Origin: Streptomyces pyxinae
GTDB taxonomy: Bacteria > Actinomycetota > Actinomycetes > Streptomycetales > Streptomycetaceae
Direction of reading: 5' to 3'
Length of the DNA stretch: 64,000 nucleotides
Assembly: GCF_024756275.1 (NCBI RefSeq)
Contig: NZ_JANUGQ010000030.1
Coordinates: forward strand, 1 to 64,000
The notes below the pieces were generated by a model. It did no database searches, was not told where the DNA came from, and worked only from the letters and a program-made list of their open reading frames with translations. The position numbers were made by a program, and so were the translations under genes. Positions 55,497-63,809 of this stretch are shown here, one piece after another (the first letter of the stretch is position 1; each line of letters opens with the position of its first letter).

Positions 55497-55856
55497 TCAG
55501 TCCCATTCCAGGCCGCCGCGCCGCCAGACGTACGCGTAGGCGACGAAGACGGTGAGCACGAAGAGCAACATCTCCACGAGCCCGAAAAGCCCCAGGGCGT
55601 CGAAGCTGACCGCCCAGGGGTAGAGGAAGACGATCTCGATGTCGAAGACGATGAAGAGCATCGCCGTCAGGTAGTACTTGATGGGGAAGCGGCCGCCGCC
55701 GCGCGGCGTGGGAGTGGGCTCGATGCCGCACTCGTACGCCTCAAGCTTCGCCCGGTTGTACCGTTTTGGGCCGATCAATGTGGCCATGACCACGGAGAAG
55801 ATCGCGAACCCTGCCCCGAGGGCGCCGAGCACGAGGATGGGCGCGTAGGCATTCAC
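55497..55856 (-). CDS. nuoA: NADH-quinone oxidoreductase subunit A
   Basis: 119 aa with three helices. KLEAYECGIEPTPTPRGGGRFPIKYYLTAMLFIVFDIEIVFLYPWAV (read in parts) contains the conserved Cys loop and FDIE motif. It is the first gene of the 14-gene operon, so the promoter lies in the 692-nt gap upstream. Confidence 0.98.
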   Translation of the reverse strand: MNAYAPILVLGALGAGFAIFSVVMATLIGPKRYNRAKLEAYECGIEPTPTPRGGGRFPIKYYLTAMLFIVFDIEIVFLYPWAVSFDALGLFGLVEMLLFVLTVFVAYAYVWRRGGLEWD

Positions 55857-56548
55857 GCTCCTCGCTCCTTCCAGTCGTCCTTGACCGTTGGACCGCGCCG
55901 GGCCGCCGGCTCACCGCCCACGAAGATCGCGCTCATGTGAGGCAGTTCACAAGCCCCGGCTGCTGGCATCCTAAGCCCGTCACTCTGTGATCTGCGACAC
56001 GGGGTACGGCAACGAGTTTGTGATCTCCACCACCAGACGAAGGATCATGAACACCCCGGAAAGGCGATCTTCGTACGGCACGTGGTCAAGTGGCCACCAG
56101 AGGTGACATTCGACCACCCCGGCGCAGGTCAGGGCCGCCGTCCACTATCAAGTGCTGCCCATGACAAGCAAATTCGCCATGGACTCGACCGGGTGATAAA
56201 GGGCCGATTTCTCACCCTGCCGCCTGAACCGGTGGGAGCGAAGTGGACACGTGCACGCGTTCACGAACTACCGGACAGGGCTGCGGCTTGGCCCTCTGTG
56301 AGCTGCGACACCTTTCCACGCACCGTCAAAAACCGGGCTTGGCCAATGGTGTGAAGGGATGGTAAGCGCATGGCAATTCGGACGTTTCGCGGAAAAGCCG
56401 TGATCATGGGCCTGATCGCCCACGTCCGCATTGTCCGGTGTGGCGTCAATAAGGGGCCACGCGAAGCGGATTCACAGGTTCCGCCCGCAACTGTGGCGCA
56501 CCCCACGTTTCTTGAAGGGAACCGCCCGCCCCTGATAGCGGTTGTCCC
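55857..56548. promoter_or_regulatory. Divergent regulatory region of nuo and NlpC/P60 gene
   Basis: 692 nt, more A/T-rich than the genes on either side. An 18-bp direct repeat lies at 55983-56000 (CTCTGTGATCTGCGACAC) and 56294-56311, identical at 17 positions. A Rex-like palindrome lies at 56250-56265. A 90-codon frame at 56082 lacks codon bias and a start signal and is not accepted as a gene. Confidence 0.65.
56250..56265 (+). promoter_or_regulatory. Candidate Rex operator
   Basis: CGTGCACGCGTTCACG matches the Streptomyces Rex operator TGTGAACGCGTTCACA at 13 of 16 positions, with the right half-site nearly perfect. Rex senses NADH/NAD+ and is known to control nuo in Streptomyces coelicolor. 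It is ~390 bp from nuoA, rather far, so confidence is limited. Confidence 0.45.
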
Positions 56549-57409
56549 ATGTCCCACTCCGCTCACATACCCAGCCACCGGAAGCCCCGCCGCAGCGCTT
56601 CCAAGCTCGCGCTTCGCGCCGGAGTTGCCGGTGGCGTCCTCAGCACCATCGCGGTGGCCGGTGCCGCCGGCCCGGCGAGCGCCGAGCCGGTGACCGAGAC
56701 CATCGAGATGCCCACGCTCAACGCGGACCTGGTCCAGGACGTGTCGAGCGCCGTCGCCGCCTCCGCCGAGGCCACCCAGCGCGCCGCCCTCGACTCCGAG
56801 CTCCAGGCCCAGGAGAACGCGGCGGCCACCAAGGCGTTCGCCGAGGCCAAGAAGGCCAAGGCGGAGGCCGACCGCAAGGCCGAGGCCGAGCGCAAGGCCA
56901 AGGAGGCCGAGGAGAAGGCACGGGCCGAGGCCAAGGAGCGCGCCAACCGCTCCACCGAGCGCACCACCCTCAGCGCCTCGTCGGGCTCCTCCGACTCCGG
57001 CTCGGGCTCCTCCGCCTCGGACGACGGCGGCTCCTCCAGCTCCTCGCACGCGACCGGTTCGGCCGCCTCCATCGTGGACTTCGTGCGCGCCCAGGTCGGC
57101 GACGCCTACATCTCCGGTGGCACCGGCCCGAGCTCGTGGGACTGCTCGGGTCTCGTGCAGGCCGCGTACCGGCAGATCGGAGTGGACCTGCCGCGCGTCT
57201 CCCAGGACCAGTCGACCGCCGGCACCCAGGTCTCCCTGGACAACCTCCAGCCCGGCGACATCCTCTACTGGGGCGGCGCGGGCAGCGCGTACCACGTGGG
57301 CGTCTACGTCGGCGGCGGCAAGTTCGTCGGCGCGCAGAACCCGAGCACGGGTGTGGTGGAGCGGTCGCTCGACTACGACATGCCGTCCGGCGCGGTCCGG
57401 GTGCTCTGA
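56549..57409 (+). CDS. Secreted NlpC/P60 cell-wall hydrolase
   Basis: 286 aa. A signal peptide (LALRAGVAGGVLSTIAVAGAAGPASA) is followed by an Ala/Lys/Glu-rich coiled coil (residues ~75-130), a Ser/Gly linker and the NlpC/P60 domain: WDCSGLVQAAYRQIG (Cys), YHVGVYVGGGKFV (His) and AQNPSTG. Such enzymes cut the D-Glu to diamino acid bond of peptidoglycan stem peptides. No c-di-AMP riboswitch signature was found upstream. A 22-bp-stem terminator follows. Confidence 0.95.
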   Translation: MSHSAHIPSHRKPRRSASKLALRAGVAGGVLSTIAVAGAAGPASAEPVTETIEMPTLNADLVQDVSSAVAASAEATQRAALDSELQAQENAAATKAFAEAKKAKAEADRKAEAERKAKEAEEKARAEAKERANRSTERTTLSASSGSSDSGSGSSASDDGGSSSSSHATGSAASIVDFVRAQVGDAYISGGTGPSSWDCSGLVQAAYRQIGVDLPRVSQDQSTAGTQVSLDNLQPGDILYWGGAGSAYHVGVYVGGGKFVGAQNPSTGVVERSLDYDMPSGAVRVL

Positions 57410-57437
57410 CCCCGGCCGTGGTCCGAAGGTCCTGAAG

Positions 57438-57492
57438 ACGGCGAAGGGCCGTCGCTCCCCCGCTCGGGGCGGGAGCGACGGCCCTTCGCCGT
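57438..57492 (+). terminator. Terminator with perfect 22-bp stem
   Basis: Arms 57438-57459 and 57471-57492 are exact complements with an 11-nt loop. It lies 28 nt past the NlpC/P60 stop. A decayed echo of the right arm (GGGCCCTTCGCCGCACC) occurs at about 57518, suggesting a partial duplication. Confidence 0.93.
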
Positions 57493-57661
57493 ACGGGCGC
57501 CGCACCAGCCCGTGGTGGGCCCTTCGCCGCACCGGCCTGTCGTGGAACCCCTCGCCGTACTGCCTTTCCCGGGCTGGGCCACGCCTTCAGCGCCACCCCG
57601 GTTCCACCGGGGCAAGCATCGGACGAGAAATTTCCTACCGGCGCGGCGCTACGTTTCAGGT

Positions 57662-57904
57662 ATGAGCAGCCACGCAGCGCCCCACGCCGCCGAGCGGGCC
57701 GGCAAAAGATCCGTGTCGCTCGCCCAGTCGTTGATCAAAGAAGTCGAGGAGCGCACCGGTAGGAACGGGTTCTCCTCCGTTGTGGCCGAGGCCCTGGAGG
57801 AATGGCTCGCCGCACAGAAGCTGCGCGAAATCGTGGCCGCCGACCGCGAGGCGTTCGGCCCCGTCTCCGCCGAAGCCCGGCGGCAGGCGGAACAGGAGTG
57901 GTGA
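57662..57904 (+). CDS. VapB-like antitoxin
   Basis: 80 aa. SVSLAQSLIKEVEERTGRNGFSSVVAEALEEWLAAQKLREIVA is a ribbon-helix-helix DNA-binding unit, and the acidic C-terminus (SAEARRQAEQEW) would neutralise the toxin. The stop overlaps the toxin start (GTGA), the classic arrangement of a toxin-antitoxin operon. Confidence 0.85.
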   Translation: MSSHAAPHAAERAGKRSVSLAQSLIKEVEERTGRNGFSSVVAEALEEWLAAQKLREIVAADREAFGPVSAEARRQAEQEW

Positions 57905-58347
57905 GCAAGCGCCTCAAGACCAAGGCCAAGCACGAGGGCACGCTCGTCCTGGACGCCCCGGGGCTTTCGCTGCACGTCGACGGCGACGAGGGGATGCGCG
58001 CCCGCATCGAGGTCGCCCAGCGGAGCGGCCGTCGCGTGGCGCTGTCCGCGCTGACACCTCTGGAAGTACGCCGCACCGGGGACGCCGCCAAGCGGCTCCA
58101 GTTCCATCTGCCCCGGTTCGACGTCAAGCCTGTCAGCGATGCCGTGATGGACGCCGCCGCGAAGCTGTTGGACGTGTCCGGCCTCGACGGACACGAATGC
58201 CTCGTGGACGCACTCGTGGTGGCCACCGCCGCGCTCTGTACGCCCCCGGTGCTGCTCGTCACCTCCGACACGTCGCACATTCCGGCGTTGTGCGAGGCGG
58301 CTGAGGAGCTTCCCGGTTCACCAAGGGTGAGGATCATCAGCGTCTGA
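57901..58347 (+). CDS. PIN-domain (VapC-like) toxin
   Basis: 148 aa from a GTG coupled to the antitoxin. Acidic residues expected for a PIN nuclease site are present in order: LVLDAPGLS, LTPLEVRRT, ECLVDALVVATA and LVTSDTSHIPAL. The N-terminal ~12 residues are Lys-rich. PIN toxins cleave RNA, often tRNA or rRNA. It lies between an intact cell-wall gene and a menaquinone gene, so it is a small insertion in a core region. Confidence 0.83.
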   Translation: MSKRLKTKAKHEGTLVLDAPGLSLHVDGDEGMRARIEVAQRSGRRVALSALTPLEVRRTGDAAKRLQFHLPRFDVKPVSDAVMDAAAKLLDVSGLDGHECLVDALVVATAALCTPPVLLVTSDTSHIPALCEAAEELPGSPRVRIISV

Positions 58348-58407
58348 GAGCCCGACCGTCGTACGCCGGGCCGCTCGGCCTCTTCCTCGCGACCCGGCGT
58401 CGCACTG

Positions 58408-59691
58408 TCAGGCCCGGGGGGCCACCTTCGACAGCCCGTTGATGATCCGGTCCATCGCGTCCCCGCCGGTCGGGTCGGTGAGGTTGGCGAGCATCTTCAG
58501 CGTGAACCGCATCAGCATCGGATGGGTCAGCCCGCGCTGGGCGGCGACCTTCATGACCTTCGGGTTGCCGATCAGCTTCACGAACGCCCGGCCCAGCGTG
58601 TAGTAGCCGCCGTAGGTGTCCTTGAGGATCCGGGGGTAGGCCAGCAGGGCGCGCTCCCGCTGCTCCGGGGTGGCCCGGGCGTGCGCCTGCACGATCACGT
58701 CGGCGGCCAGCTGGCCGGACTCCATGGCGTACGCGATGCCCTCGCCGTTGAACGGGTTGACCAGCCCGCCCGCGTCGCCCACCAGCAACAGCCCCCGGGT
58801 GTAGTGCGGCTGCCGGTTGAAGGCCATCGGCAGCGCGGCGCCCCGGATCGGGCCCGTCATGTTCTCCTCGGTGTAGCCCCAGTCCTCCGGCATCGAGGCG
58901 CACCACGCCTTGAGCACCTCGCGCCAGTCCAGCTCCCGGAAGGCGGAGGAGGAGTTGAGGATGCCGAGGCCCACGTTGGAGGTGCCGTCGCCCATGCCGA
59001 AGATCCAGCCGTAGCCGGGCAGCAGCCGGTCCTCGGGGCCGCGCCGGTCCCAGAGCTCCAGCCAGGACTCCAGGTAGTCGTCGTCGTGCCGGGGGCTGGT
59101 GAAGTACGTCCGGACGGCCACGCCCATCGGCCGGTCCTCGCGCCGGTGCAGGCCCATCCCCAGGGAGAGCCGGGAGGAGTTGCCGTCGGCGGCCACCACC
59201 AGCGGCGCCGAGAAGGTCGCCGGTGTCCGCTCCTCGCCCAGCTTCGCCGTGACGCCGGTGATCCGGCCGGTACGGTCGTCCACGACCGGCGCCTGGACGC
59301 TGCAGCGCTCGTACAGCCGGGCGCCCGCCTTCTGCGCCTGCCGGGCGAGCTGCTCGTCGAAGTCGTCGCGCTTGCGGACCAGTCCGTAGTCCGGGAAGCT
59401 CGCCAGCTCGGGCCAGTCGAGCTGGAGCCGGACGCCGCCGCCGATGATCCGCAGGCCCTTGTTCCGCAGCCAGCCCGCCTCCTCGGAGATGTCGATGCCC
59501 ATGGCGACCAGCTGCTTGGTGGCGCGCGGGGTCAGCCCGTCGCCGCACACCTTCTCGCGCGGAAAAGCGGTCTTCTCCAGGAGCAGGACGTCCAGCCCGG
59601 CCTTGGCGAGGTAGTACGCGGTCGTGGCGCCGGCCGGGCCGGCCCCGACGACGATCACATCAGCGGTGTGCTCGGACAGCGGCTCGGTCAC
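58408..59691 (-). CDS. Geranylgeranyl reductase-family FAD enzyme (MenJ-like)
   Basis: 427 aa. FAD fingerprint DVIVVGAGPAGATTAYYLAKAGLDVLLLEK, then KVCGDGLTPRA, VVAADGNSSRL, and LLLVGDAGGLVNPFNGEGIAYAMESGQLAAD. This family saturates isoprenoid double bonds; in actinobacteria MenJ reduces one isoprene unit of the menaquinone chain. Position between nuo and menG/mqnC supports that. The GTG at 59691 has GGGAGA upstream; the longer frame starts before it without a better signal. Confidence 0.9.
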   Translation of the reverse strand: MTEPLSEHTADVIVVGAGPAGATTAYYLAKAGLDVLLLEKTAFPREKVCGDGLTPRATKQLVAMGIDISEEAGWLRNKGLRIIGGGVRLQLDWPELASFPDYGLVRKRDDFDEQLARQAQKAGARLYERCSVQAPVVDDRTGRITGVTAKLGEERTPATFSAPLVVAADGNSSRLSLGMGLHRREDRPMGVAVRTYFTSPRHDDDYLESWLELWDRRGPEDRLLPGYGWIFGMGDGTSNVGLGILNSSSAFRELDWREVLKAWCASMPEDWGYTEENMTGPIRGAALPMAFNRQPHYTRGLLLVGDAGGLVNPFNGEGIAYAMESGQLAADVIVQAHARATPEQRERALLAYPRILKDTYGGYYTLGRAFVKLIGNPKVMKVAAQRGLTHPMLMRFTLKMLANLTDPTGGDAMDRIINGLSKVAPRA

Positions 59692-59797
59692 GGCGGAATC
59701 TCCCGAAGACTCGAAATTGCTCGGAATTTGCGTACCCGAAGGCACCGGTCAAGGGCAGTCTATGGGGGTAGGCCGCCGCCGATCCGAAGGGCCACCG

Positions 59798-60373
59798 ATG
59801 ACCCAGCTGCTCCCCGACGCCGCGCCGCCCGTGTCCGGGCCGTCCGACGCCTCCGCGTCCGCGTCCGCGCCGCCCGAGCCGGTGGTACGGCTCCGGGTGC
59901 CCACCGAGGAGGACGCCTACGCCTGGCACCAGCTCTTCGACGACCCGGACGTCATGGAGTTCATCGGCGGCCGGCGCGCCGAGCTCTCCGCGTACCACGA
60001 GATCACCGCCCGCCAGCGCCGCCACGACGCCGAGCACGGCTTCTGCCTCTGGACCCTGCTGGACGACCAGGACCGGGTGCTGGGCTTCACCGGCGCCCAG
60101 CCCTGGCCGCGCCCCTGGGGGCCGACCGGTGAGATCGAGATCGGCTGGCGGCTGGCCCGCTCCGCCTGGGGCAAGGGGTACGCCACCGCCGCCGCCCGCG
60201 CCACCCTGGACCGGCTGCGGGAGCGGGGTGTCCCCCGGGTCGTCGCCATGGTCCAGACCGCCAACCTCCGCTCGGTGGCCGTCACCCGGCGCCTGGGCAT
60301 GACCCTGGCCGAGACGTACGAGGTCCCCGGCCCCGGCGACCGCCGGGCCCACTGCTTCCGGCTGGAGCTGTAG
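59798..60373 (+). CDS. GNAT-family N-acetyltransferase (RimJ/RimL-like)
   Basis: 191 aa. VRLRVPTEEDAYAWHQLFDDPDVMEFIGG at the start, IEIGWRLARSAWGKGYATAAARATLDRL (acetyl-CoA loop GxGxA) and VAMVQTANLRSVAVTRRLGMTL at the end are typical of Acetyltransf_3. The first ~30 residues are Ala/Ser/Pro-rich. GAAGG lies 7 nt before the ATG. Substrate unknown. It stands alone between minus-strand menaquinone genes. Confidence 0.9.
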   Translation: MTQLLPDAAPPVSGPSDASASASAPPEPVVRLRVPTEEDAYAWHQLFDDPDVMEFIGGRRAELSAYHEITARQRRHDAEHGFCLWTLLDDQDRVLGFTGAQPWPRPWGPTGEIEIGWRLARSAWGKGYATAAARATLDRLRERGVPRVVAMVQTANLRSVAVTRRLGMTLAETYEVPGPGDRRAHCFRLEL

Positions 60374-60387
60374 GGGCCGGTCCCGGA

Positions 60388-60439
60388 GCCGCGCCGGGGC
60401 GTCCGGGACGGGCCGGCCCGGTGCCGCGCCGGGGCGTCC
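60388..60439. repeat. 17-bp direct repeat at a convergent gene junction
   Basis: GCCGCGCCGGGGCGTCC at 60388-60404 and again at 60423-60439, 35 bp apart, in the 72-nt gap between the GNAT and menG stops. Confidence 0.8.
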
Positions 60440-60445
60440 CCGGCC

Positions 60446-61141
60446 TCAGGCCGCCTTGACGCCCCGGTGCAGGGCGACGATCCCACCGGTGAGATTGCGC
60501 CACGCCACCTTCGACCAGCCCGCCCCCTGGAGCCGGGCGGCCAGGGCGGGCTGGTCGGGCCAGCTCTGGATGGACTCGGCCAGATACACGTACGCGTCCG
60601 GGTTGGACGACACCGCCCGCGCCACCGGCGGCAGCGCCCGCATCAGGTACTCCTCGTACACGGTGCGGAACGGTGCCCAGGTGGGGTGCGAGAACTCCGC
60701 GATCACCACCCGGCCCCCGGGGCGCGTCACCCGGTACAGCTCCCGCAGCGCCGCGTCGGTGTCCTGGACGTTGCGCAGCCCGAAGGAGATCGTCACCGCG
60801 TCGAACACCCCGTCACGGAACGGCAGCCGGGTGGCGTCGCCCGCCGTCAGCGGCAGCCAGGCGTTCCGCTTCTTGCCCTCCCGGAGCATCCCGAGCGAGA
60901 AGTCGCAGGGCACCACATAGGCGCCGGCCCGCACGAACGGCAGGGACGAGGTGCCCGTACCTGCGGCCAGGTCCAGCACCTTCTGCCCCGGCCGGGCCTC
61001 CACCGCCCTGGCGACCTCCCTGCGCCACCGCCGGTCCTGGCCGAGCGAGAGGACATCGTTGGTGAGGTCGTAGTTGGCCGCCACGCCGTCGAACATGGAG
61101 GCGACTTCGTGCGGCTGCTTGTCCAGGGATGCGCGGGTCAT
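60446..61141 (-). CDS. menG: Demethylmenaquinone methyltransferase
   Basis: A 231-aa UbiE/MenG protein: MFDGVAANYDLTNDVLSLGQDRRWRR, the SAM motif KVLDLAAGTGTSSLPF, DGVFDAVTISFGLRNVQD and GGRVVIAEFSHPTWAPFRTVYEEYL. It C-methylates demethylmenaquinone in the last step of the pathway. The ATG at 61141 fits the family start; the longer frame is unsupported. Confidence 0.95.
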   Translation of the reverse strand: MTRASLDKQPHEVASMFDGVAANYDLTNDVLSLGQDRRWRREVARAVEARPGQKVLDLAAGTGTSSLPFVRAGAYVVPCDFSLGMLREGKKRNAWLPLTAGDATRLPFRDGVFDAVTISFGLRNVQDTDAALRELYRVTRPGGRVVIAEFSHPTWAPFRTVYEEYLMRALPPVARAVSSNPDAYVYLAESIQSWPDQPALAARLQGAGWSKVAWRNLTGGIVALHRGVKAA

Positions 61142-61300
61142 CCCGTCATTGTGCAGCAGGCCCCGCGCCCGCCCGGCGCGCACCCCGCGCGGCGGCGGGC
61201 ACGGGATCGGACGGGCGCCGGGGGCGGGATCGCAGGACCGATGGGCCGCCGGACCGGACGGGCGGCGGGCTCGGGATCGCCCGGGCGGTGGAGACGGGAC

Positions 61301-61360
61301 CGCCCGGCGGCGGGCGAGGCCGGCCGGCGGCGGGCGAGGCCGGCCGGCGGCGGGCGCCGG
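61301..61360. repeat. Three 20-bp tandem repeats upstream of menG
   Basis: CGGCCGGCGGCGGGCGAGGC-like units at 61301, 61321 and 61341, with further GGGCGGCGGGCGCCGGA words to 61385. They fill much of the 244-nt gap before menG, which otherwise shows no gene. Confidence 0.8.
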
Positions 61361-61385
61361 ACCGGACGGGCGGCGGGCGCCGGAT

Positions 61386-61889
61386 TCAGGCCCTCCGGTA
61401 CACCAGCCGCCCGCCGACGACCGTCACCAGGCAACTGCCGTCCCCGGCAAGGACGGTGAAGTCCGCGCGCCCGCCCACGACCGGCGGCGGCGCAACGGCG
61501 CCGACCAGGACGCCCGAGCGCTGGACGGCGGTCCGGACCGGGGCCCGGGTGAACGGCCCGGCGACCGCCGTCACCCCGCGGCCCAGCATCCGCTGCAGCC
61601 CGCGCCGGGCGCTGCCGCCCCAGCGGGTGTCGGTCATCGCCGTGCGCCCGGCCGGGAACGGCTCCGTACCGAGCTCGTCCGCCTCGCGCGGGTCCGGCCA
61701 GTACAGGGTCTCCAGCAGCCGTACCGCGTCCGGCTCGTACCGCCCCGGGGCCAGGCTCCCGGCCCACTCCCGGGTACGGGCACCGGCCCCCCGGGCGGCG
61801 GCCAGCTCCTCGTACGGGCCCACGGCCACGATCCGGTCCCCGTCGACCAGCAGGGAGTCACCCGACGGCGGCCGGTGAATCGTCAGCAC
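61386..61889 (-). CDS. Imidazolonepropionase-like (amidohydrolase composite) protein
   Basis: About 167 aa. The start TIHRPPSGDSLLVDGDRIVAVGPYEEL resembles the beta-sandwich (composite) part of amidohydrolases, and the end FTVLAGDGSCLVTVVGGRLVYRRA is its closing strand pair. The metal-binding TIM barrel with HxH is absent; the middle is short (YWPDPREADELGTEPFP). Such proteins are annotated as imidazolonepropionase-like beside mqnC in Streptomyces. It starts within 40 nt of the mqnC stop. GTG at 61904 is the alternative start. Function unknown. Confidence 0.75.
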   Translation of the reverse strand: MLTIHRPPSGDSLLVDGDRIVAVGPYEELAAARGAGARTREWAGSLAPGRYEPDAVRLLETLYWPDPREADELGTEPFPAGRTAMTDTRWGGSARRGLQRMLGRGVTAVAGPFTRAPVRTAVQRSGVLVGAVAPPPVVGGRADFTVLAGDGSCLVTVVGGRLVYRRA

Positions 61890-61925
61890 GGCACCACCCG
61901 GCACCCGACTCGGTTCACCCGGCCC

Positions 61926-63125
61926 TCAGTTGGCGTCGATCAGCTTCAGCTCGGGGTGGGCCGTGCCGCCCTCGATCGCGGTGGAGGAGATGTGCGAGGC
62001 CACCCGGTCGTCCACCGGGTCATTGGCCGGGTCGTCGTGCACCACCAGGTGCTCATAGGTGGTGGCGCGCTGCGCCGGGACCCGGCCGGCCTTGCGGATC
62101 AGGTCGATGATCTCCAGCCGGTTGGACCGGTGCTTGGCGCCGGCCGAGGAGACGACGTTCTCCTCCAGCATGATCGAGCCCAGGTCGTCGGCGCCGTAGT
62201 GCAGCGAGAGCTGGCCGACCTCCTTGCCGGTGGTCAGCCAGGAGCCCTGGATGTGGGCCACGTTGTCGAGGAAGATCCGCGCGATGGCGATCATGCGCAG
62301 GTACTCGAACAGGGTCGCCTGGGTGCGGCCCTTCAGATGGTTGTTCTCGGGCTGGTAGGTGTACGGGATGAACGCCCGGAAGCCGCCCGTGCGGTCCTGG
62401 GTGTCCCGGATCATGCTCAGGTGCTCGATCCGCTCGGCGTTGGTCTCGCCGGTGCCCATCAGCATGGTGGAGGTGGACTCCACGCCCAGCTTGTGCGCCG
62501 CCTCCATGATCTCCAGCCACCGCTCGCCGGACTCCTTGAGCGGCGCGATCGCCTTGCGCGGCCGGGCGGGCAGCAGCTCGGCGCCGGCGCCCGCGAAGGA
62601 GTCGAGACCGGCCGCGTGGATGCGGCTGATCGCCTCCTCCACCGAGACCTTGGAGATCCGGGCCATGTGCTCGATCTCGGAGGCGCCGAGGGAGTGGATG
62701 ACCAGCTGGGGGAAGGCCTGCTTGATGGCCGAGAAGTGCTTCTCGTAGTACTCCACGCCGTAGTCCGGGTGGTGTCCGCCCTGGAACATGATCTGGGTGC
62801 CGCCCAGCTCCACGGTCTCCGCGCAGCGGCGCAGAATGTCGTCGAGGTCGCGGGTCCAGCCCTTCTCCGTGTTCTTGGGGGCCGCGTAGAAGGCGCAGAA
62901 CCGGCAGGCGGTGACGCAGACGTTGGTGTAGTTGATGTTCCGCTCGATGATGTACGTCGCGATGTGCTCCGTACCGGCGTACCGCCGCCGCCGCACCGCG
63001 TCCGCCGCCGCGCCCAGCGCGTGCAGCGGGGCCGACCGGTAGAGGTCGAGCGCTTCCTCGGGTGTGATCCGCCCGCCCTCGGCGGCGCGGTCGAGAACGG
63101 ACTGAAGGTCGGCCTTCTCGGTCAC
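61926..63125 (-). CDS. mqnC: Cyclic dehypoxanthinyl futalosine synthase
   Basis: 399 aa. The radical SAM motif is CVTACRFCAFY, with NYTNVC just before, MFQGGHHPDYGVEYYE, and GAGAELLPARPRKAIAPLK. MqnC makes cyclic dehypoxanthine futalosine in the futalosine route to menaquinone, the route Streptomyces uses. The GTG at 63125 has AAGGTGA 7 nt upstream. It heads a minus-strand group with the amidohydrolase-like gene and menG. Confidence 0.96.
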   Translation of the reverse strand: MTEKADLQSVLDRAAEGGRITPEEALDLYRSAPLHALGAAADAVRRRRYAGTEHIATYIIERNINYTNVCVTACRFCAFYAAPKNTEKGWTRDLDDILRRCAETVELGGTQIMFQGGHHPDYGVEYYEKHFSAIKQAFPQLVIHSLGASEIEHMARISKVSVEEAISRIHAAGLDSFAGAGAELLPARPRKAIAPLKESGERWLEIMEAAHKLGVESTSTMLMGTGETNAERIEHLSMIRDTQDRTGGFRAFIPYTYQPENNHLKGRTQATLFEYLRMIAIARIFLDNVAHIQGSWLTTGKEVGQLSLHYGADDLGSIMLEENVVSSAGAKHRSNRLEIIDLIRKAGRVPAQRATTYEHLVVHDDPANDPVDDRVASHISSTAIEGGTAHPELKLIDAN

Positions 63126-63809
63126 CGGAGTGTCACCTTTCGGCGGTGGGCGGGGCATACAGCGCGGACCGGACCAGCCTACGCCAGCCCTCCCGCCCCT
63201 CGTTTCCGCCCCCGTCGCACCAGTTCACCGGGACCGCGGAAGCGGACCCGGCGGCGGCCCGGGACCACCCGCCGCCGGGCCAGTGGCCGGAGCCGGGGAG
63301 CCGGGGAGCGTGCCGGATCCTCCTCCGGAAGGCGCCCGTCAAACGACATCGCGCCAGAAAGAATGAGTTACGGCCATTCCCGGACGGGCAAAGCAACTCC
63401 TGCATCATCGAGGCGGCTCATTTTATTCGGACTGGGCGGTCCGGAAATCGCCGCCCCTGATTCCCGGAACAGCTTCCATCGACTATTTCTCGCCAGCTTG
63501 ACCGATTAACCGTGCCGCACACGCCGACAACCCGACGCGGACCGTCCGCTTCCGGCCCCCGCGCACGTCAACGCGCCTACACGCAAGGGTTTCAGAGGCG
63601 TGTTGCCCATGATCTCATTCACCATTGGGCCGGTTGATCAATTAGCGAACAGGGAGTTACATTCCCTCTCGCACACCCCGGCAGAACAATCGGTTCGGCA
63701 CGGGGAAAAATTACGGGGAAGAAGACCGCAGGGCGCGGGTTCTGCCTGGAAAACATCGCCTGCGCTGCCGCATGCCTTCTTCCCCGGCTCACGCACTGAG
63801 GAGTGTACG
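63126..63809. other. Long intergenic region upstream of a secreted protein gene
   Basis: 684 nt. The first ~250 nt are G/C-rich and featureless. From ~63,400 the sequence is clearly A/T-richer, as in promoter regions; TTGATCAA, an 8-bp palindrome, lies at 63634-63641. Short frames in both strands show no codon bias. No gene or RNA is recognised. Confidence 0.5.

Noticed and set aside
56082..56354. 90-codon frame in the nuo/NlpC intergenic region.
   Set aside because: Codon third positions are not G/C-biased, there is no ribosome-binding site, and candidate operators lie inside it.
56355..56548. Possible c-di-AMP (ydaO) riboswitch upstream of the NlpC/P60 gene, as known for Streptomyces cell-wall hydrolases.
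   Set aside because: The conserved segments I would expect (such as GACAGCTCAC-like and GGGTGAA-like blocks) are not visible.
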